From Cereibacter ovatus (GTDB lineage Bacteria; Pseudomonadota; Alphaproteobacteria; Rhodobacterales; Rhodobacteraceae), in contig NZ_OAOQ01000011.1 in NCBI RefSeq assembly GCF_900207575.1, positions 53,192-117,191 on the forward strand: DNA of 64,000 nt. Reading direction: 5' to 3'. Under the pieces are notes generated by a model, which saw nothing but the letters and a program-made list of their open reading frames with translations, searched no databases and had not been told where the DNA came from. The number at the start of each line of letters is the position of its first letter. The stretch's first letter is position 1. A program made the position numbers and the translations under genes. Shown in pieces: positions 49,164 through 57,633 of the stretch.

Positions 49164-49333
49164 CGGCGCTGCACCATCCATTGCACCGCCGCCAGCGCCA
49201 GCACAAAGCCGACCGAGGCCATGGCGAACCAGAATTCGGCCACATCGGTCTGGGCCTGCGGCACGGGTCGTTCGAAGGTGGCGGCAGCAAGGACGCCGGG
49301 GATCAGGATCAGCAGGGGAAGCAGGATGCGCAT
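49160..49333 (-). CDS. 57-residue membrane protein between norD and the nnr genes
   Basis: A very short gene: MRILLPLLILIPGVLAAATF then ERPVPQAQTDVAEFWFAMAS and a second helix (VGFVLALAAVQWMVQRR). The first helix may be a signal anchor. AGGAG lies about eight bases before the ATG, and its stop overlaps the next start (ATGA), so both are coupled and coupled to norD two bases upstream. Function unknown; probably a small factor of nitric oxide reductase assembly. Confidence 0.8.
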   Translation of the reverse strand: MRILLPLLILIPGVLAAATFERPVPQAQTDVAEFWFAMASVGFVLALAAVQWMVQRR

Positions 49334-49334
49334 G

Positions 49335-51209
49335 TCAGGTCTCCTGTGTCAGAGTGCGATAGATGTCGGGCAGCGCACGCGACAGGCGCGCGGGATCGGG
49401 AAGAAGGGTAAAGCCGGACCGGCCAAAGATGCGGGCGAACCAGTCCTGCCCGTCCGCATCCACAACCACGCCATGCACGGATTGTGCCAGCGCACGCGCC
49501 TCGCGAACGGCCATGCGACTGTCCTCGATGCCATGGATGCCTTCGTAATGGTCCAAATCGTTGGGCTTGCCATCAGTCAGGATCAGCAGAAGTTTCCGGC
49601 TGGAAGGCTGGTCGGCCAGCATGGCCGAGGCGTGCCGGATCGCAGCGCCAAGGCGGGTGTAATGGCCCGGACGCAGGCCGCCGATCCGGGCGGTGACGGC
49701 GGGGCCCATGTCTTCGTCAAACCCCTTGCAGCGGTTCAGGAACACCCGGTCGCGCCGCAGCGAGGAAAAGCCCCAGATCGCCAGCCGGTCGCCCGCCACG
49801 TCGATGCCGCCCGCCAGCGCCGCCAGCGCCTCGCGCGCGGTGTCGATCACCGAACGGTCGCCCACCACGGCCTCGGTCGAGCGTGAGCAATCCATCAGGA
49901 TCGCCACCGACAGGTCGCGCTCGATCGCGCGGGCGCTGCGGTAGATGCGGTCGCTGCCGTGGCCGGTGGACCGCAGCGCGACCTGCGCCTCGATCAGCGC
50001 GTCCAGATCCAGTTCCGCCCCTTCGATCTGCCGCTTGCACAGGATGCGGCGGGGGTGAAGCGTCTCGAACTGGCGGCGGACGCGGGTCATCAGCCGCGGG
50101 TCGGGGTGGAAGGCGGCGCCCGGCTCGGCGCAGGCTTCCAGCACGCGGGTATGATCGGGCATCAAGCACCGCGCGCGGTGATTCCATTCGGGGTAGGTGA
50201 AGCGGTCCGAGAGACGCTCGTGTTCGGCATCCTGCGGGGCAAGGTCGAGATGCAGGCGCAGCCGGCTGGCCGCCCGTTTGAAATGCTGGGTCAGGGTGAT
50301 CTGGTCCTGATCCTCGGCCGCCTTCTGCGCGTTTTCCTGATCGTCGTCGTCGGTGGCGCGGTTGATGTTCAGCGCCTCGACCCAGGACAGGATCGCCTCG
50401 AAGCGGTGGACGATGAAACTGTCGCGGCGGTTGGCCTGATCCAGCTCGCGCCGCTGGCCCACCTTGCGTGTCGTGGTGGGCAGGCCCGCGGGGGCGGTGG
50501 TCTCGTCGGGCGTGGCCGCCGCCGCGCCCCCTGCCCCGCGCGACAGCCGCAGCCACAGCGGCACCGGGGCGAAGGGCATGTAGCCGCGCGGCTCGTGATC
50601 CGAAAGGCTGCGGGCGGTGGCCGGCCCGCCCAGCGCGGCGCGCAAGTGGTCTTCGACCGCAGCTTCCGCACCGAAGGCGGGATGGGTCACGCGCGCCAGC
50701 CGGACATGGGCCGACAGCGCCTTGTAAATCTCGGCCAGCCCCGGCGCCAGCGCCAGAACCCGCGCCGTCGCCGCCTGCATCGCGGCGATCTGCGCAAGGT
50801 CGGCGGCCAGCAGCCCTTCGGTCGCCGGCACCTCGGTCTGGCTGGCAAGGGCTGCCAGCCACAGGTAAGCCGCCCGGTTCAACTCGGCCGAGGGGAAGCA
50901 GTCCAGCACCGGGGGCAGGCGTAACCGTTCGCCATCAAAGCTGGCCACATGTTCAAGGATGCGGGTTTCCCCCAGCCGCGACCCGATCCCCCGGCGATGC
51001 CGGGCGGCGGTGGCGGGGCTGGCGGCGATCTCGACCCCCGCCGGCCCGCCAAGGCCACGAAACAGCACGGCGACACTGGCGCGCATCGCCTCCAGCGGGA
51101 CGGCGGCGGCCTCGTGGCCCCGAAGGGCCGCGAACCGGCTGGCATAGTCGTGCCAGAGGTTGCCGACCGTCTCTTCCGGCTCCATCAGGTCGAACACATG
51201 GAAGCTCAT
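49335..51209 (-). CDS. norD: NorD, VWA-domain nitric oxide reductase activation protein
   Basis: A 624-residue cytoplasmic protein that with NorQ activates cNor, probably inserting the FeB iron. The C-terminal VWA domain has the MIDAS-like ILMDCSRSTEAVVG (about 440-455) and LLILTDGKPND. Between are charged regions with an acidic segment DDDDQENAQKAAEDQDQ. It follows norQ by nine bases and is followed by the 57-residue gene. Confidence 0.94.
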   Translation of the reverse strand: MSFHVFDLMEPEETVGNLWHDYASRFAALRGHEAAAVPLEAMRASVAVLFRGLGGPAGVEIAASPATAARHRRGIGSRLGETRILEHVASFDGERLRLPPVLDCFPSAELNRAAYLWLAALASQTEVPATEGLLAADLAQIAAMQAATARVLALAPGLAEIYKALSAHVRLARVTHPAFGAEAAVEDHLRAALGGPATARSLSDHEPRGYMPFAPVPLWLRLSRGAGGAAAATPDETTAPAGLPTTTRKVGQRRELDQANRRDSFIVHRFEAILSWVEALNINRATDDDDQENAQKAAEDQDQITLTQHFKRAASRLRLHLDLAPQDAEHERLSDRFTYPEWNHRARCLMPDHTRVLEACAEPGAAFHPDPRLMTRVRRQFETLHPRRILCKRQIEGAELDLDALIEAQVALRSTGHGSDRIYRSARAIERDLSVAILMDCSRSTEAVVGDRSVIDTAREALAALAGGIDVAGDRLAIWGFSSLRRDRVFLNRCKGFDEDMGPAVTARIGGLRPGHYTRLGAAIRHASAMLADQPSSRKLLLILTDGKPNDLDHYEGIHGIEDSRMAVREARALAQSVHGVVVDADGQDWFARIFGRSGFTLLPDPARLSRALPDIYRTLTQET

Positions 51210-51218
51210 GGCGGCGCC

Positions 51219-52016
51219 TTATCCGTAGACGGTTGCGATCAGGTCACGCAGCGCCTGCGCGACATCGGGTTCGTCCGTCAGCGGCTCGATCACCGCGGCT
51301 TCCAGCGCCTGCTCGACCGACATCCCCCCCGCCATCAACGAGGCGGCATAGACCAGAAGCCGGGTGGACACCCCTTCTTCCAGATCCATGCCCGACAGCG
51401 CCCGGACATGACCGGCAAGGCGCACCAGCGGCGCAACCCGCGCCTCGGACAGGCCGCTTTCGCGCGCCACCACGGCCGTTTCGGTGACAGGGTCGGGGAA
51501 GGTGAAGCCGATCGACAGAAAGCGTTGCCGGGTCGAAGGCTTCAGCCGCTTCAGGATGTTCTGGTAGCCGGGGTTGTAGCTGGCCACCAGCATGAAGCCG
51601 GGGGGCGCCACCAGTTCCTCGCCCGTCCGGTCGATCATCAGGGTGCGGCGGTTGTCGGTCAGCGGGTGCAGGACCACGGTCACGTCCTTGCGCGCCTCGA
51701 CCACCTCATCCAGATAGCAGATCGCGCCTTCGCGGACCGCCCGCGTCAGCGGGCCATCGACCCATTCGGTCGCCCCCCCTTTCAGCAGGTAGCGCCCGAT
51801 CAGATCGGCGGCCGACAGGTCGTCATGGCAGGCGACGGTATAAAGCTTGCGCCCCATCCGCGCCGCCATGTGTTCCACGAACCGCGTCTTGCCGCAGCCG
51901 GTCGGCCCCTTCAAAAGAAGGGGAAGACCTTTGGCGCTGGCCGCCTCGAACAGGGCGCATTCGTTGCCGACGGGCTTGTAGAACGGCACCGTGGCATCGC
52001 GGACGATGGCGTTCAT
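51219..52016 (-). CDS. norQ: NorQ, MoxR-type AAA+ ATPase
   Basis: ATPase partner of NorD in maturation of nitric oxide reductase. The 265-residue protein has Walker A LKGPTGCGKTRFVEH (about 35-49), Walker B ICYLDEVVEA, sensor-like VASYNPGYQN and Arg-finger region STRQRFLSIGF. The ATG at 52016 overlaps the norB stop. Confidence 0.95.
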   Translation of the reverse strand: MNAIVRDATVPFYKPVGNECALFEAASAKGLPLLLKGPTGCGKTRFVEHMAARMGRKLYTVACHDDLSAADLIGRYLLKGGATEWVDGPLTRAVREGAICYLDEVVEARKDVTVVLHPLTDNRRTLMIDRTGEELVAPPGFMLVASYNPGYQNILKRLKPSTRQRFLSIGFTFPDPVTETAVVARESGLSEARVAPLVRLAGHVRALSGMDLEEGVSTRLLVYAASLMAGGMSVEQALEAAVIEPLTDEPDVAQALRDLIATVYG

Positions 52017-53350
52017 GCCACATCCCCCACCGCTTGGGCCGTCGGCGCCCGCCGCACCACCGCAAGGCTGTAGATGAACAGCAGCGCACCCAGCACCACC
52101 ATCGCCCCCGAGCCGAAGCGGATCAGGTAGAACATGGCAAGCTGATCCTGCACGTCCATGTAATATTCACCGATCACCCGCTGCATGTGGACCTGGACGG
52201 TGCCCGCGAAGGTCAGCGTGAAGGTCATGAAGGCCATGCCGGTCGTCATCAGCCAGAACGAGGTCATGTTCAGCCACTGGTTATAGGGCGCGCGTCCCCG
52301 CAGCATCGGCATGGCATAGGTGAACATCGCCAGGTTCAGCGCGACATAGGCGCCGTAGAAGGCCAGGTGCCCATGCGCCGCGGTGATCTGCGTGCCGTGG
52401 GTGAAGTAGTTGACGCCGTGCAGCGTGTGCAGAAAGCCCCAGACGCCCGCGCCGAAGAAGGCCACCGTCGAGGCACCCAGAGACCACAGCAGCGCGGCCT
52501 TGTTCGGGTGGTTCTTGCGGCCCTTCCAGACCATGACGAAGGCAAAGGACATCATCGCGAAGAAGGGCACGACTTCCATGGTCGAGAAGATCGAGCCGAT
52601 CCACTGCCAGTAGCCGGGGGTGCCGATCCAGTAGAAGTGGTGGCCAGTGCCCAGGATGCCGGAAAACAGCGCGGTGGCGACGATGACGTAAAGCCACTTC
52701 TCGATCACTTCGCGGTCCACGCCCGTCAGCTTCAGCATCAGGTAGCCAAGGATCGCGGCCATCACCAGTTCCCAGGTGCCTTCGACCCAGAGGTGGACGA
52801 TGTACCACCAATACATCTTGTCGAGGCCAAGGTTGTCGGGGTTGATGAAGGCAAACACCCACAGCAGGCACAAAAGCCACAGGCCGCTCAGCAGGATGTT
52901 GGTGATCGCGGTCTTGCGGCCCGCCAGCGCCGTCAGCGAGATGTTCACAAGGAAGATCACCGCCGCGACAAGGATGCCGAACTTGACCCACAGCGGCTGT
53001 TCCAGGAACTCGCGTCCGCCATGGATGCCGATCAGATAGCTGACCACCGCGCCCAGCGTGCCCACGACCAGAATCGCCAGTTGCAGATAGGCGAGTTTCA
53101 CCGAGAACAGCTCGCGCTCGGCTTCCTCGGGGACAAGGAAATAGGCCGCGCCGAAGAAGCCCAAGAGCAACCAGACGATCAGCGCGTTGGTGTGGATCAT
53201 CCGCACCACGTTGAAGGGCAGCACCTCGGACAGCGTGTTGGGCGAGACGTAGATCCAGCCGGCCAGCAGCCCGCCAAGAACCTGGATGGCAAACAGCGCC
53301 ATCGCCACGCTGAAATAGGCCAGCGCCACCTTTTGCGATTGATATTTCAT
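52013..53350 (-). CDS. norB: Nitric oxide reductase large subunit NorB
   Basis: Catalytic, haem b and haem b3-FeB subunit of cNor; reduces two NO to N2O. The 445-residue, 12-helix protein has the haem and FeB ligands: VRMIHTNALIVWLLLGFF, HLWVEGTWE (Glu and His near FeB), GILGTGHHFYWIG (His pair) and HGTQITAAHGHLAFYGAY. The ATG at 53350 is preferred; the open frame upstream to 53512 is a norC shadow. It begins 11 bases after norC. Confidence 0.97.
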   Translation of the reverse strand: MKYQSQKVALAYFSVAMALFAIQVLGGLLAGWIYVSPNTLSEVLPFNVVRMIHTNALIVWLLLGFFGAAYFLVPEEAERELFSVKLAYLQLAILVVGTLGAVVSYLIGIHGGREFLEQPLWVKFGILVAAVIFLVNISLTALAGRKTAITNILLSGLWLLCLLWVFAFINPDNLGLDKMYWWYIVHLWVEGTWELVMAAILGYLMLKLTGVDREVIEKWLYVIVATALFSGILGTGHHFYWIGTPGYWQWIGSIFSTMEVVPFFAMMSFAFVMVWKGRKNHPNKAALLWSLGASTVAFFGAGVWGFLHTLHGVNYFTHGTQITAAHGHLAFYGAYVALNLAMFTYAMPMLRGRAPYNQWLNMTSFWLMTTGMAFMTFTLTFAGTVQVHMQRVIGEYYMDVQDQLAMFYLIRFGSGAMVVLGALLFIYSLAVVRRAPTAQAVGDVA

Positions 53351-53361
53351 GGCTTTTCCCC

Positions 53362-53811
53362 TCAGCCGGCGTCGTTCGGCGGCCAGGATTGCGTGTTCAT
53401 CTGGTCGGCCCAGCGCAGGAATTCGGACAGGCCGCGCTTTTCCTCGTCGGTCAGGGCGAAATGCGGCATCTGCCGGCGCCCCTCGACGCCCGAGGGCTGC
53501 GCATCCATCCACCCGCCCAGCATCTCGGCGGCGGCGTCAGGGTCATCCAGCACGCCCCAGCGCGTCATCACATTGCCGACCTCGGGGGCGAAATAGGCGC
53601 CCTCGCCGTGCAGCGTGTGGCAGTTGATGCAGCTGTTCTTCTCCCAGACATGCTTGCCAAGGCGAACCTCGTCGGTCAGCGGCACGGCGGCGGTCGAGGT
53701 GACGATGTAGTTGTGGCTTTGAACCGTCAGGCCGACGAAAATGGCTATGAAGAACAACGATCCCCCATAGAACACGTTCCGGGCCCGCGATTTCGTAAGG
53801 ATTTCCGACAT
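53362..53811 (-). CDS. norC: Nitric oxide reductase cytochrome c subunit NorC
   Basis: Membrane-anchored cytochrome c that feeds electrons to NorB. The 149-residue protein has one N-terminal helix (NVFYGGSLFFIAIFVGLTVQ, about 12-31), the haem motif CINCHTLHGEGAYFAPEVG (about 61-79) and axial Met in RRQMPHF. First gene of the nor operon; an NnrR-like box lies 63-76 bases upstream. Confidence 0.96.
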   Translation of the reverse strand: MSEILTKSRARNVFYGGSLFFIAIFVGLTVQSHNYIVTSTAAVPLTDEVRLGKHVWEKNSCINCHTLHGEGAYFAPEVGNVMTRWGVLDDPDAAAEMLGGWMDAQPSGVEGRRQMPHFALTDEEKRGLSEFLRWADQMNTQSWPPNDAG

Positions 53812-53873
53812 GGAAGCGTCCTGGCGAATGGTTTCGGGTCAGGCAGGTCTAGCGAGGCCGGGCCGGCCGGAAG

Positions 53874-53887
53874 TTGCGGGATCACAA
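53874..53887. promoter_or_regulatory. NnrR-type box upstream of norC
   Basis: TTGCGGGATCACAA matches TTGCG-N4-CGCAA with one mismatch. Centred about 41 bases before a start point near 53839, it would give a 28-base norC leader. It may also serve the divergent DUF1858 gene. Confidence 0.65.
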
Positions 53888-53964
53888 AGAAGGGCGCGAT
53901 TGGCCGGGGCATAAGTCAGGAACCGGATCGGGCGGCTGGCGCCCGACCGGGCGGAGCAGCCCTC

Positions 53965-54171
53965 ATGTCGCCGAAACTGGACGATCCCGACCTGCCGCTT
54001 GCGCGGATCTTCGAGCGTTGGCCAGCGACGGCCGAGGTGTTCCTGTCGCGGCGGATGCTGTGCCTTGGCTGTCCGATCGCGCCGTTCCATACCGTGATCG
54101 ACGCCTGCGACGAATACGGGCTGGACGAAGGCGCCTTCCGCCGCGCCCTTCAGGCCGCGGCCCCGGGCTGA
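53965..54171 (+). CDS. DUF1858-domain protein divergent from norC
   Basis: A 68-residue protein: DLPLARIFERWPATAEVFLS then RRMLCLGCPIAPFHTVIDAC. The LCLGCPIAPFHT segment with its CxxC is the hallmark of DUF1858 (the N-terminal ScdA/hybrid-cluster-associated domain), found beside nitric-oxide-responsive genes. GGAG eight bases upstream supports ATG 53965. It may bind iron or sense or repair NO damage; this is an inference. Confidence 0.82.
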   Translation: MSPKLDDPDLPLARIFERWPATAEVFLSRRMLCLGCPIAPFHTVIDACDEYGLDEGAFRRALQAAAPG

Positions 54172-54304
54172 CCGCGCCCAGCCGGATGCGAAATCACCGG
54201 ATGGGTCGGCGCAACCCGATCACCCCCGACAGGCGCATCGCGGGGCTTTTGGCGCGCATCCCGCCGCTGTCGGGGGCCTGCGTGACACGCACGCCCGGCC
54301 CCCA

Positions 54305-54409
54305 CGGCAGGCCCATCCCGCCGGTCATCCCAGGGGTCAGCCTGCCGGACCGATCAACGGCAGGCGCATCCCGCCGGTCATCCCGGGGGTCAACCTGCCG
54401 GACCGCTCA
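54305..54409. repeat. 53-bp tandem duplication at the 3' end of the nnrR-type gene
   Basis: Two 52-bp copies (54305-54356 and 54358-54409), four mismatches between them, with one base between. Each copy has inverted ends CGGCAGG ... CCTGCCG and can fold into a hairpin. The second copy covers the last codons and stop of the regulator gene, and the first repeats the same stop downstream. Confidence 0.8.
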
Positions 54410-55085
54410 GCAGCACAAGGCGGTGGGGGGCGGTGACCACGATGCGACGGCGGGTGCTTTCGACGATGCCTTCGCGTTCCCATGCCGACAACAGCCGCGA
54501 AACGGTGTGCAGCGTCGTGCCCGTCATCTCGGAGATGTTCTGACGGGTGACCGGAAAGGCGATCTCGATCCCCTGATCGACCTTGCGGCCCGACTGGTTC
54601 ACCATCCGCAAAAGGCAAGCCGCCACGCGCTGCTCGACCTGCTGGGTTGCAAGCTCGGTGATGCGGCTTTGCATCTCGCCCAGACGCGCGCCCAAGGTGC
54701 GATAGCTTTCCGTGGCGAAGCCGTCGTATCTCTGCACGAACTCGGGCCAAAGCCGCACCGGCCACGACAGCGCCAGCGATTCCGCCGCCGCCACCGCCGT
54801 CGCCGGATAGGTGTCACGCGCCAGCGCCGGCGCGATCCCGAACAACTGCCCCGGCCCGATATGCAGCGCGATGATCTGCTCGCCGGTGGGGGTGGTGCGG
54901 ATCACCCGGATCGTGCCGTCCAGCAACAGATGGAACCGCTCGGCCGGCATGCCTTCCCCGAAGACCGTGGCCCCCTCATCGTAGCGGCGCGACGCCGCCT
55001 GATCCAGAATCGCCCGGATCTGCGCACGGTCCAGCATCGAGAACGGCGGCAGTCTGGTGAGAAGGCTTTCGTCGAGCTTGTTCAA
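54390..55085 (-). CDS. nnrR: Crp/Fnr-family regulator, NnrR type
   Basis: A 231-residue transcription factor probably activating nor genes in response to nitric oxide. It has a cyclic-nucleotide-type sensor domain (EGATVFGEGMPAERFHLLLDGTIRV, in two parts), and a C-terminal HTH with PVTRQNISEMTGTTLHTVSRLLSAW; the FNR N-terminal iron-sulfur cysteines are absent, as in NnrR/DNR. The frame opens at TTG 55115, but that codon lies within an NnrR-like box, so TTG 55085 (MNKLDESLLTRLPPF) is the better start. Divergent from nnrS. Confidence 0.82.
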   Translation of the reverse strand: MNKLDESLLTRLPPFSMLDRAQIRAILDQAASRRYDEGATVFGEGMPAERFHLLLDGTIRVIRTTPTGEQIIALHIGPGQLFGIAPALARDTYPATAVAAAESLALSWPVRLWPEFVQRYDGFATESYRTLGARLGEMQSRITELATQQVEQRVAACLLRMVNQSGRKVDQGIEIAFPVTRQNISEMTGTTLHTVSRLLSAWEREGIVESTRRRIVVTAPHRLVLLSGPAG

Positions 55086-55101
55086 GACCCTGTTTCCGAA
55101 T

Positions 55102-55115
55102 TTGCGTAAGAGCAA
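55102..55115. promoter_or_regulatory. NnrR-type box between nnrR and nnrS
   Basis: TTGCGTAAGAGCAA (minus strand TTGCTCTTACGCAA), one mismatch from TTGCG-N4-CGCAA. For nnrS it lies about -41.5 from a CATAAC -10 candidate at 55138-55143; for nnrR it is 17 bases upstream of the start codon, suggesting autoregulation. Confidence 0.6.
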
Positions 55116-55296
55116 AGTGCCGCCTGTCTAACTAAAGCATAACTGCCCCGGACGGAACAGCGTGCGACGGACACCGACACCCCAAGCACATCCGTCAGGA
55201 AAAGGCGACCGTCCCTTCCGCGTCCCGAAGGGGCGGCGCGCCCCCGGGGGCGGCGGGCCGACCGCCGTCCCCCTTTGCATGTGCGAGGAACACCCC

Positions 55297-56490
55297 ATGT
55301 CAAACGAGATGCCCAGACCCTACACCGGACCGGCGATCCTCAGCTATGGGTTCCGGCCGTTCTTTCTGGCCGCGGCCCTGTTCGCGGCCGCGGCAATCCC
55401 GATCTGGATCGGCGCATGGTCGGGGCATCTGAACCTGCACGGCCCGTTCGCGCCGGTGGACTGGCACATCCACGAGATGTTGTTCGGCTACAGTTCGGCC
55501 GTGATCGCGGGCTTTCTGTTCACCGCGATTCCGAACTGGACCGGCCGGATGCCGCGCCGCGGGCTGCCGCTTGCGGCACTGGCGCTGTTGTGGCTGGCGG
55601 GGCGGCTGGCGGTGGCGGGCGCGCTGGGGGATCGGCCGGCGCCGGTGATGGTGATCGACGCGGCCTTTCTTGCCGCCGTGATCACCATGGCCCTGACCGA
55701 GATCGTCGCCGGGCGGAACTGGAAAAATCTGGCGGTGATCGCGCCGACCGGGCTTTACCTTGCTGCGAACCTGACCTTTCACATCGAGGCGATGCGAGGC
55801 GGCGAAAGCGACATCGGCCGCCGGCTGGGCTTTGCCACGGTGGTGTTCCTGATCATGCTGATCGGCGGGCGGATCATTCCCAGCTTCACCCGCAACTGGC
55901 TGGCCCGGGACAAGACCGCCCGCCCGCCGGTGCCGTTCAACCGTTTCGATGCGGTCTGCCTTGTCTCGGCCGGGGCGGCGCTTCTGCTTTGGACCGCCCG
56001 CCCCGAAGGCTGGCCCACGGCGCTGGCGCTGCTGGCGGTGGCGGGGCTGCATGGCGCGCGGCTGATGCGCTGGCGCGGGCTGACGACATGGCGCGCACCG
56101 ATCCTTGCGATGCTGCATGTGGCCTATGCTTTTCTGCCCCTTGGGCTGGCCGCTTGCGGGCTGGCCGCGGCGGGGCTTGTGGCCACCCCACCGGGGATGC
56201 ACCTTCTGGGCATCGGCGGCATCGGCGGCATGACGATCGCGGTGATGATGCGCGCCTCGCTGGGCCATACCGGCCGGGCGCTGGAAGCCGGGCCGGTGTT
56301 GACCCTGGGATTTGGCTGCATCGCCGCCGCCGCCGTGGCGCGGGCGCTGCTGGCGCAAAGCCAGCTTGCGGGCCTTGACGGTTTCACCATCGCCGCAATC
56401 CTGTGGACGCTGGGTTTTCTGCTGTTCCTTGTGCGGATCGGTCCCTTCCTGATGAAACCGAACCCCGCGCGACGCCGCGCAAATGTATGA
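55297..56490 (+). CDS. nnrS: NnrS, haem-copper membrane protein of NO metabolism
   Basis: A 397-residue, 12-helix protein linked to nitric oxide stress and denitrification. Diagnostic are AILSYGFRPFFLAAALFAAA, PVDWHIHEMLFGYSSAVIAGFLFTAIPNWTGR (HIHEMLFGY and AIPNWTGR) and LIGGRIIPSFTRNWL. The ATG at 55297 is the family start; the GTG or longer frame upstream is not supported. Confidence 0.93.
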   Translation: MSNEMPRPYTGPAILSYGFRPFFLAAALFAAAAIPIWIGAWSGHLNLHGPFAPVDWHIHEMLFGYSSAVIAGFLFTAIPNWTGRMPRRGLPLAALALLWLAGRLAVAGALGDRPAPVMVIDAAFLAAVITMALTEIVAGRNWKNLAVIAPTGLYLAANLTFHIEAMRGGESDIGRRLGFATVVFLIMLIGGRIIPSFTRNWLARDKTARPPVPFNRFDAVCLVSAGAALLLWTARPEGWPTALALLAVAGLHGARLMRWRGLTTWRAPILAMLHVAYAFLPLGLAACGLAAAGLVATPPGMHLLGIGGIGGMTIAVMMRASLGHTGRALEAGPVLTLGFGCIAAAAVARALLAQSQLAGLDGFTIAAILWTLGFLLFLVRIGPFLMKPNPARRRANV

Positions 56491-56604
56491 AGAATTGTCT
56501 CATACGGGCTGGCACGGGTTGACAGGGCGCACAACCGAAGGACTATCTATAGGCGAAATTCCGCTCAACACGTCAAATCGTCCGCAGCAGGAGCGCCCTC
56601 GCGC

Positions 56605-57630
56605 ATGGCAATGGCAAAGCTCGAAGACGAAGCTGCAAGGCAATCGGCACTTGAGCGATATAACATTCTCGATTCCGGCCCCGAGACCGAGTTTGACCTG
56701 ATTACCGGGCTGATGCGCTCGATCTTTGCGGTGCCGATGGCGGCGATGACGCTGGTCGACAGTGACCGCCAGTGGCTGAAATCCCGCCAAGGGATCGATG
56801 TCGAAGAGACGCCGCGCAGCCATTCGTTCTGCGACCAGACCATCCGCCAGAACGAGGTGCTTCGCGTGGTCGATGCACGCCAAGACCCACGCTTTCGCGA
56901 AAACCCCTTTGTCACCGGCGAGCCCTACATCCGCAGCTACATGGGCGCCCCGCTGACCACGCCGGACGGCTATAACATCGGCACCATCTGCGTGATGGAC
57001 ACGATTCCGCGCGAATACGGTCCGGTGGATTGCGAGGTTCTGGCCAATCTTGCGCGGCTGGTGATGTCGCAGATGGAATTGCGGATGATCGCAGATGAAG
57101 ATCCGCAGACCGGGGCCTGCACCCGCCGGGCGTTTTTCGGCGTGCTTCGACAGGCGCTGGAACGGGCACGGCATGGCGATCCCGAAGGGGCGGTGCTGGT
57201 GTTCGACCTCGATCACTTCCGCACCCTCAACGAAAGCTGCGGCCATGCGTTCGGTGATGTGGTGCTGAACACCGTCGCGCGCTCGGTCAGCCGCATGATT
57301 CGGCGGGGCGACCGTTTCGGCCGGCTGGGTGGCGAAGAGTTCGGGATCTTCCTGCGTGGCATCGGACTGGATGCGGCGCTTCAGACCGCGGAACGGTTGC
57401 GCGCCGCGATCGAGGATACGCGCTTTCCCGGCCATCCAGACGTGCGGGTGACGGCCAGTTTCGGCATCATGCCCTGTTCGTCGGATTTCAATAGCGGCGA
57501 AGCCTGGGCCCTCGAGGCCGAACGGCTGATGCAGACCGCCAAGGCCGCCGGCCGCAATCGCTGTGTCGGCCCGACGGTCCGGACCAGACGCAAACAGACG
57601 CCCCCGCTTAACAGCGGCTCGCTGCACTGA
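56605..57630 (+). CDS. GAF-GGDEF diguanylate cyclase
   Basis: A 341-residue soluble c-di-GMP synthase. Residues about 20-160 form a GAF domain (LDSGPETEFDLITGLMRSIF, RSHSFCDQTI, YMGAPL), and the GGDEF domain follows with FDLDHFRTLNE, an inhibitory-site R233-R-G-D236 five residues before an intact GGEEF (242-246), so the product-inhibition site is present. The long frame opens at ATG 56605 (MAMAKLEDEAARQSALERYN). Its stop is four bases from the convergent BcsB-like gene, placing it by the cellulose-synthase-like pair. Confidence 0.9.
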   Translation: MAMAKLEDEAARQSALERYNILDSGPETEFDLITGLMRSIFAVPMAAMTLVDSDRQWLKSRQGIDVEETPRSHSFCDQTIRQNEVLRVVDARQDPRFRENPFVTGEPYIRSYMGAPLTTPDGYNIGTICVMDTIPREYGPVDCEVLANLARLVMSQMELRMIADEDPQTGACTRRAFFGVLRQALERARHGDPEGAVLVFDLDHFRTLNESCGHAFGDVVLNTVARSVSRMIRRGDRFGRLGGEEFGIFLRGIGLDAALQTAERLRAAIEDTRFPGHPDVRVTASFGIMPCSSDFNSGEAWALEAERLMQTAKAAGRNRCVGPTVRTRRKQTPPLNSGSLH

Positions 57631-57633
57631 ACG

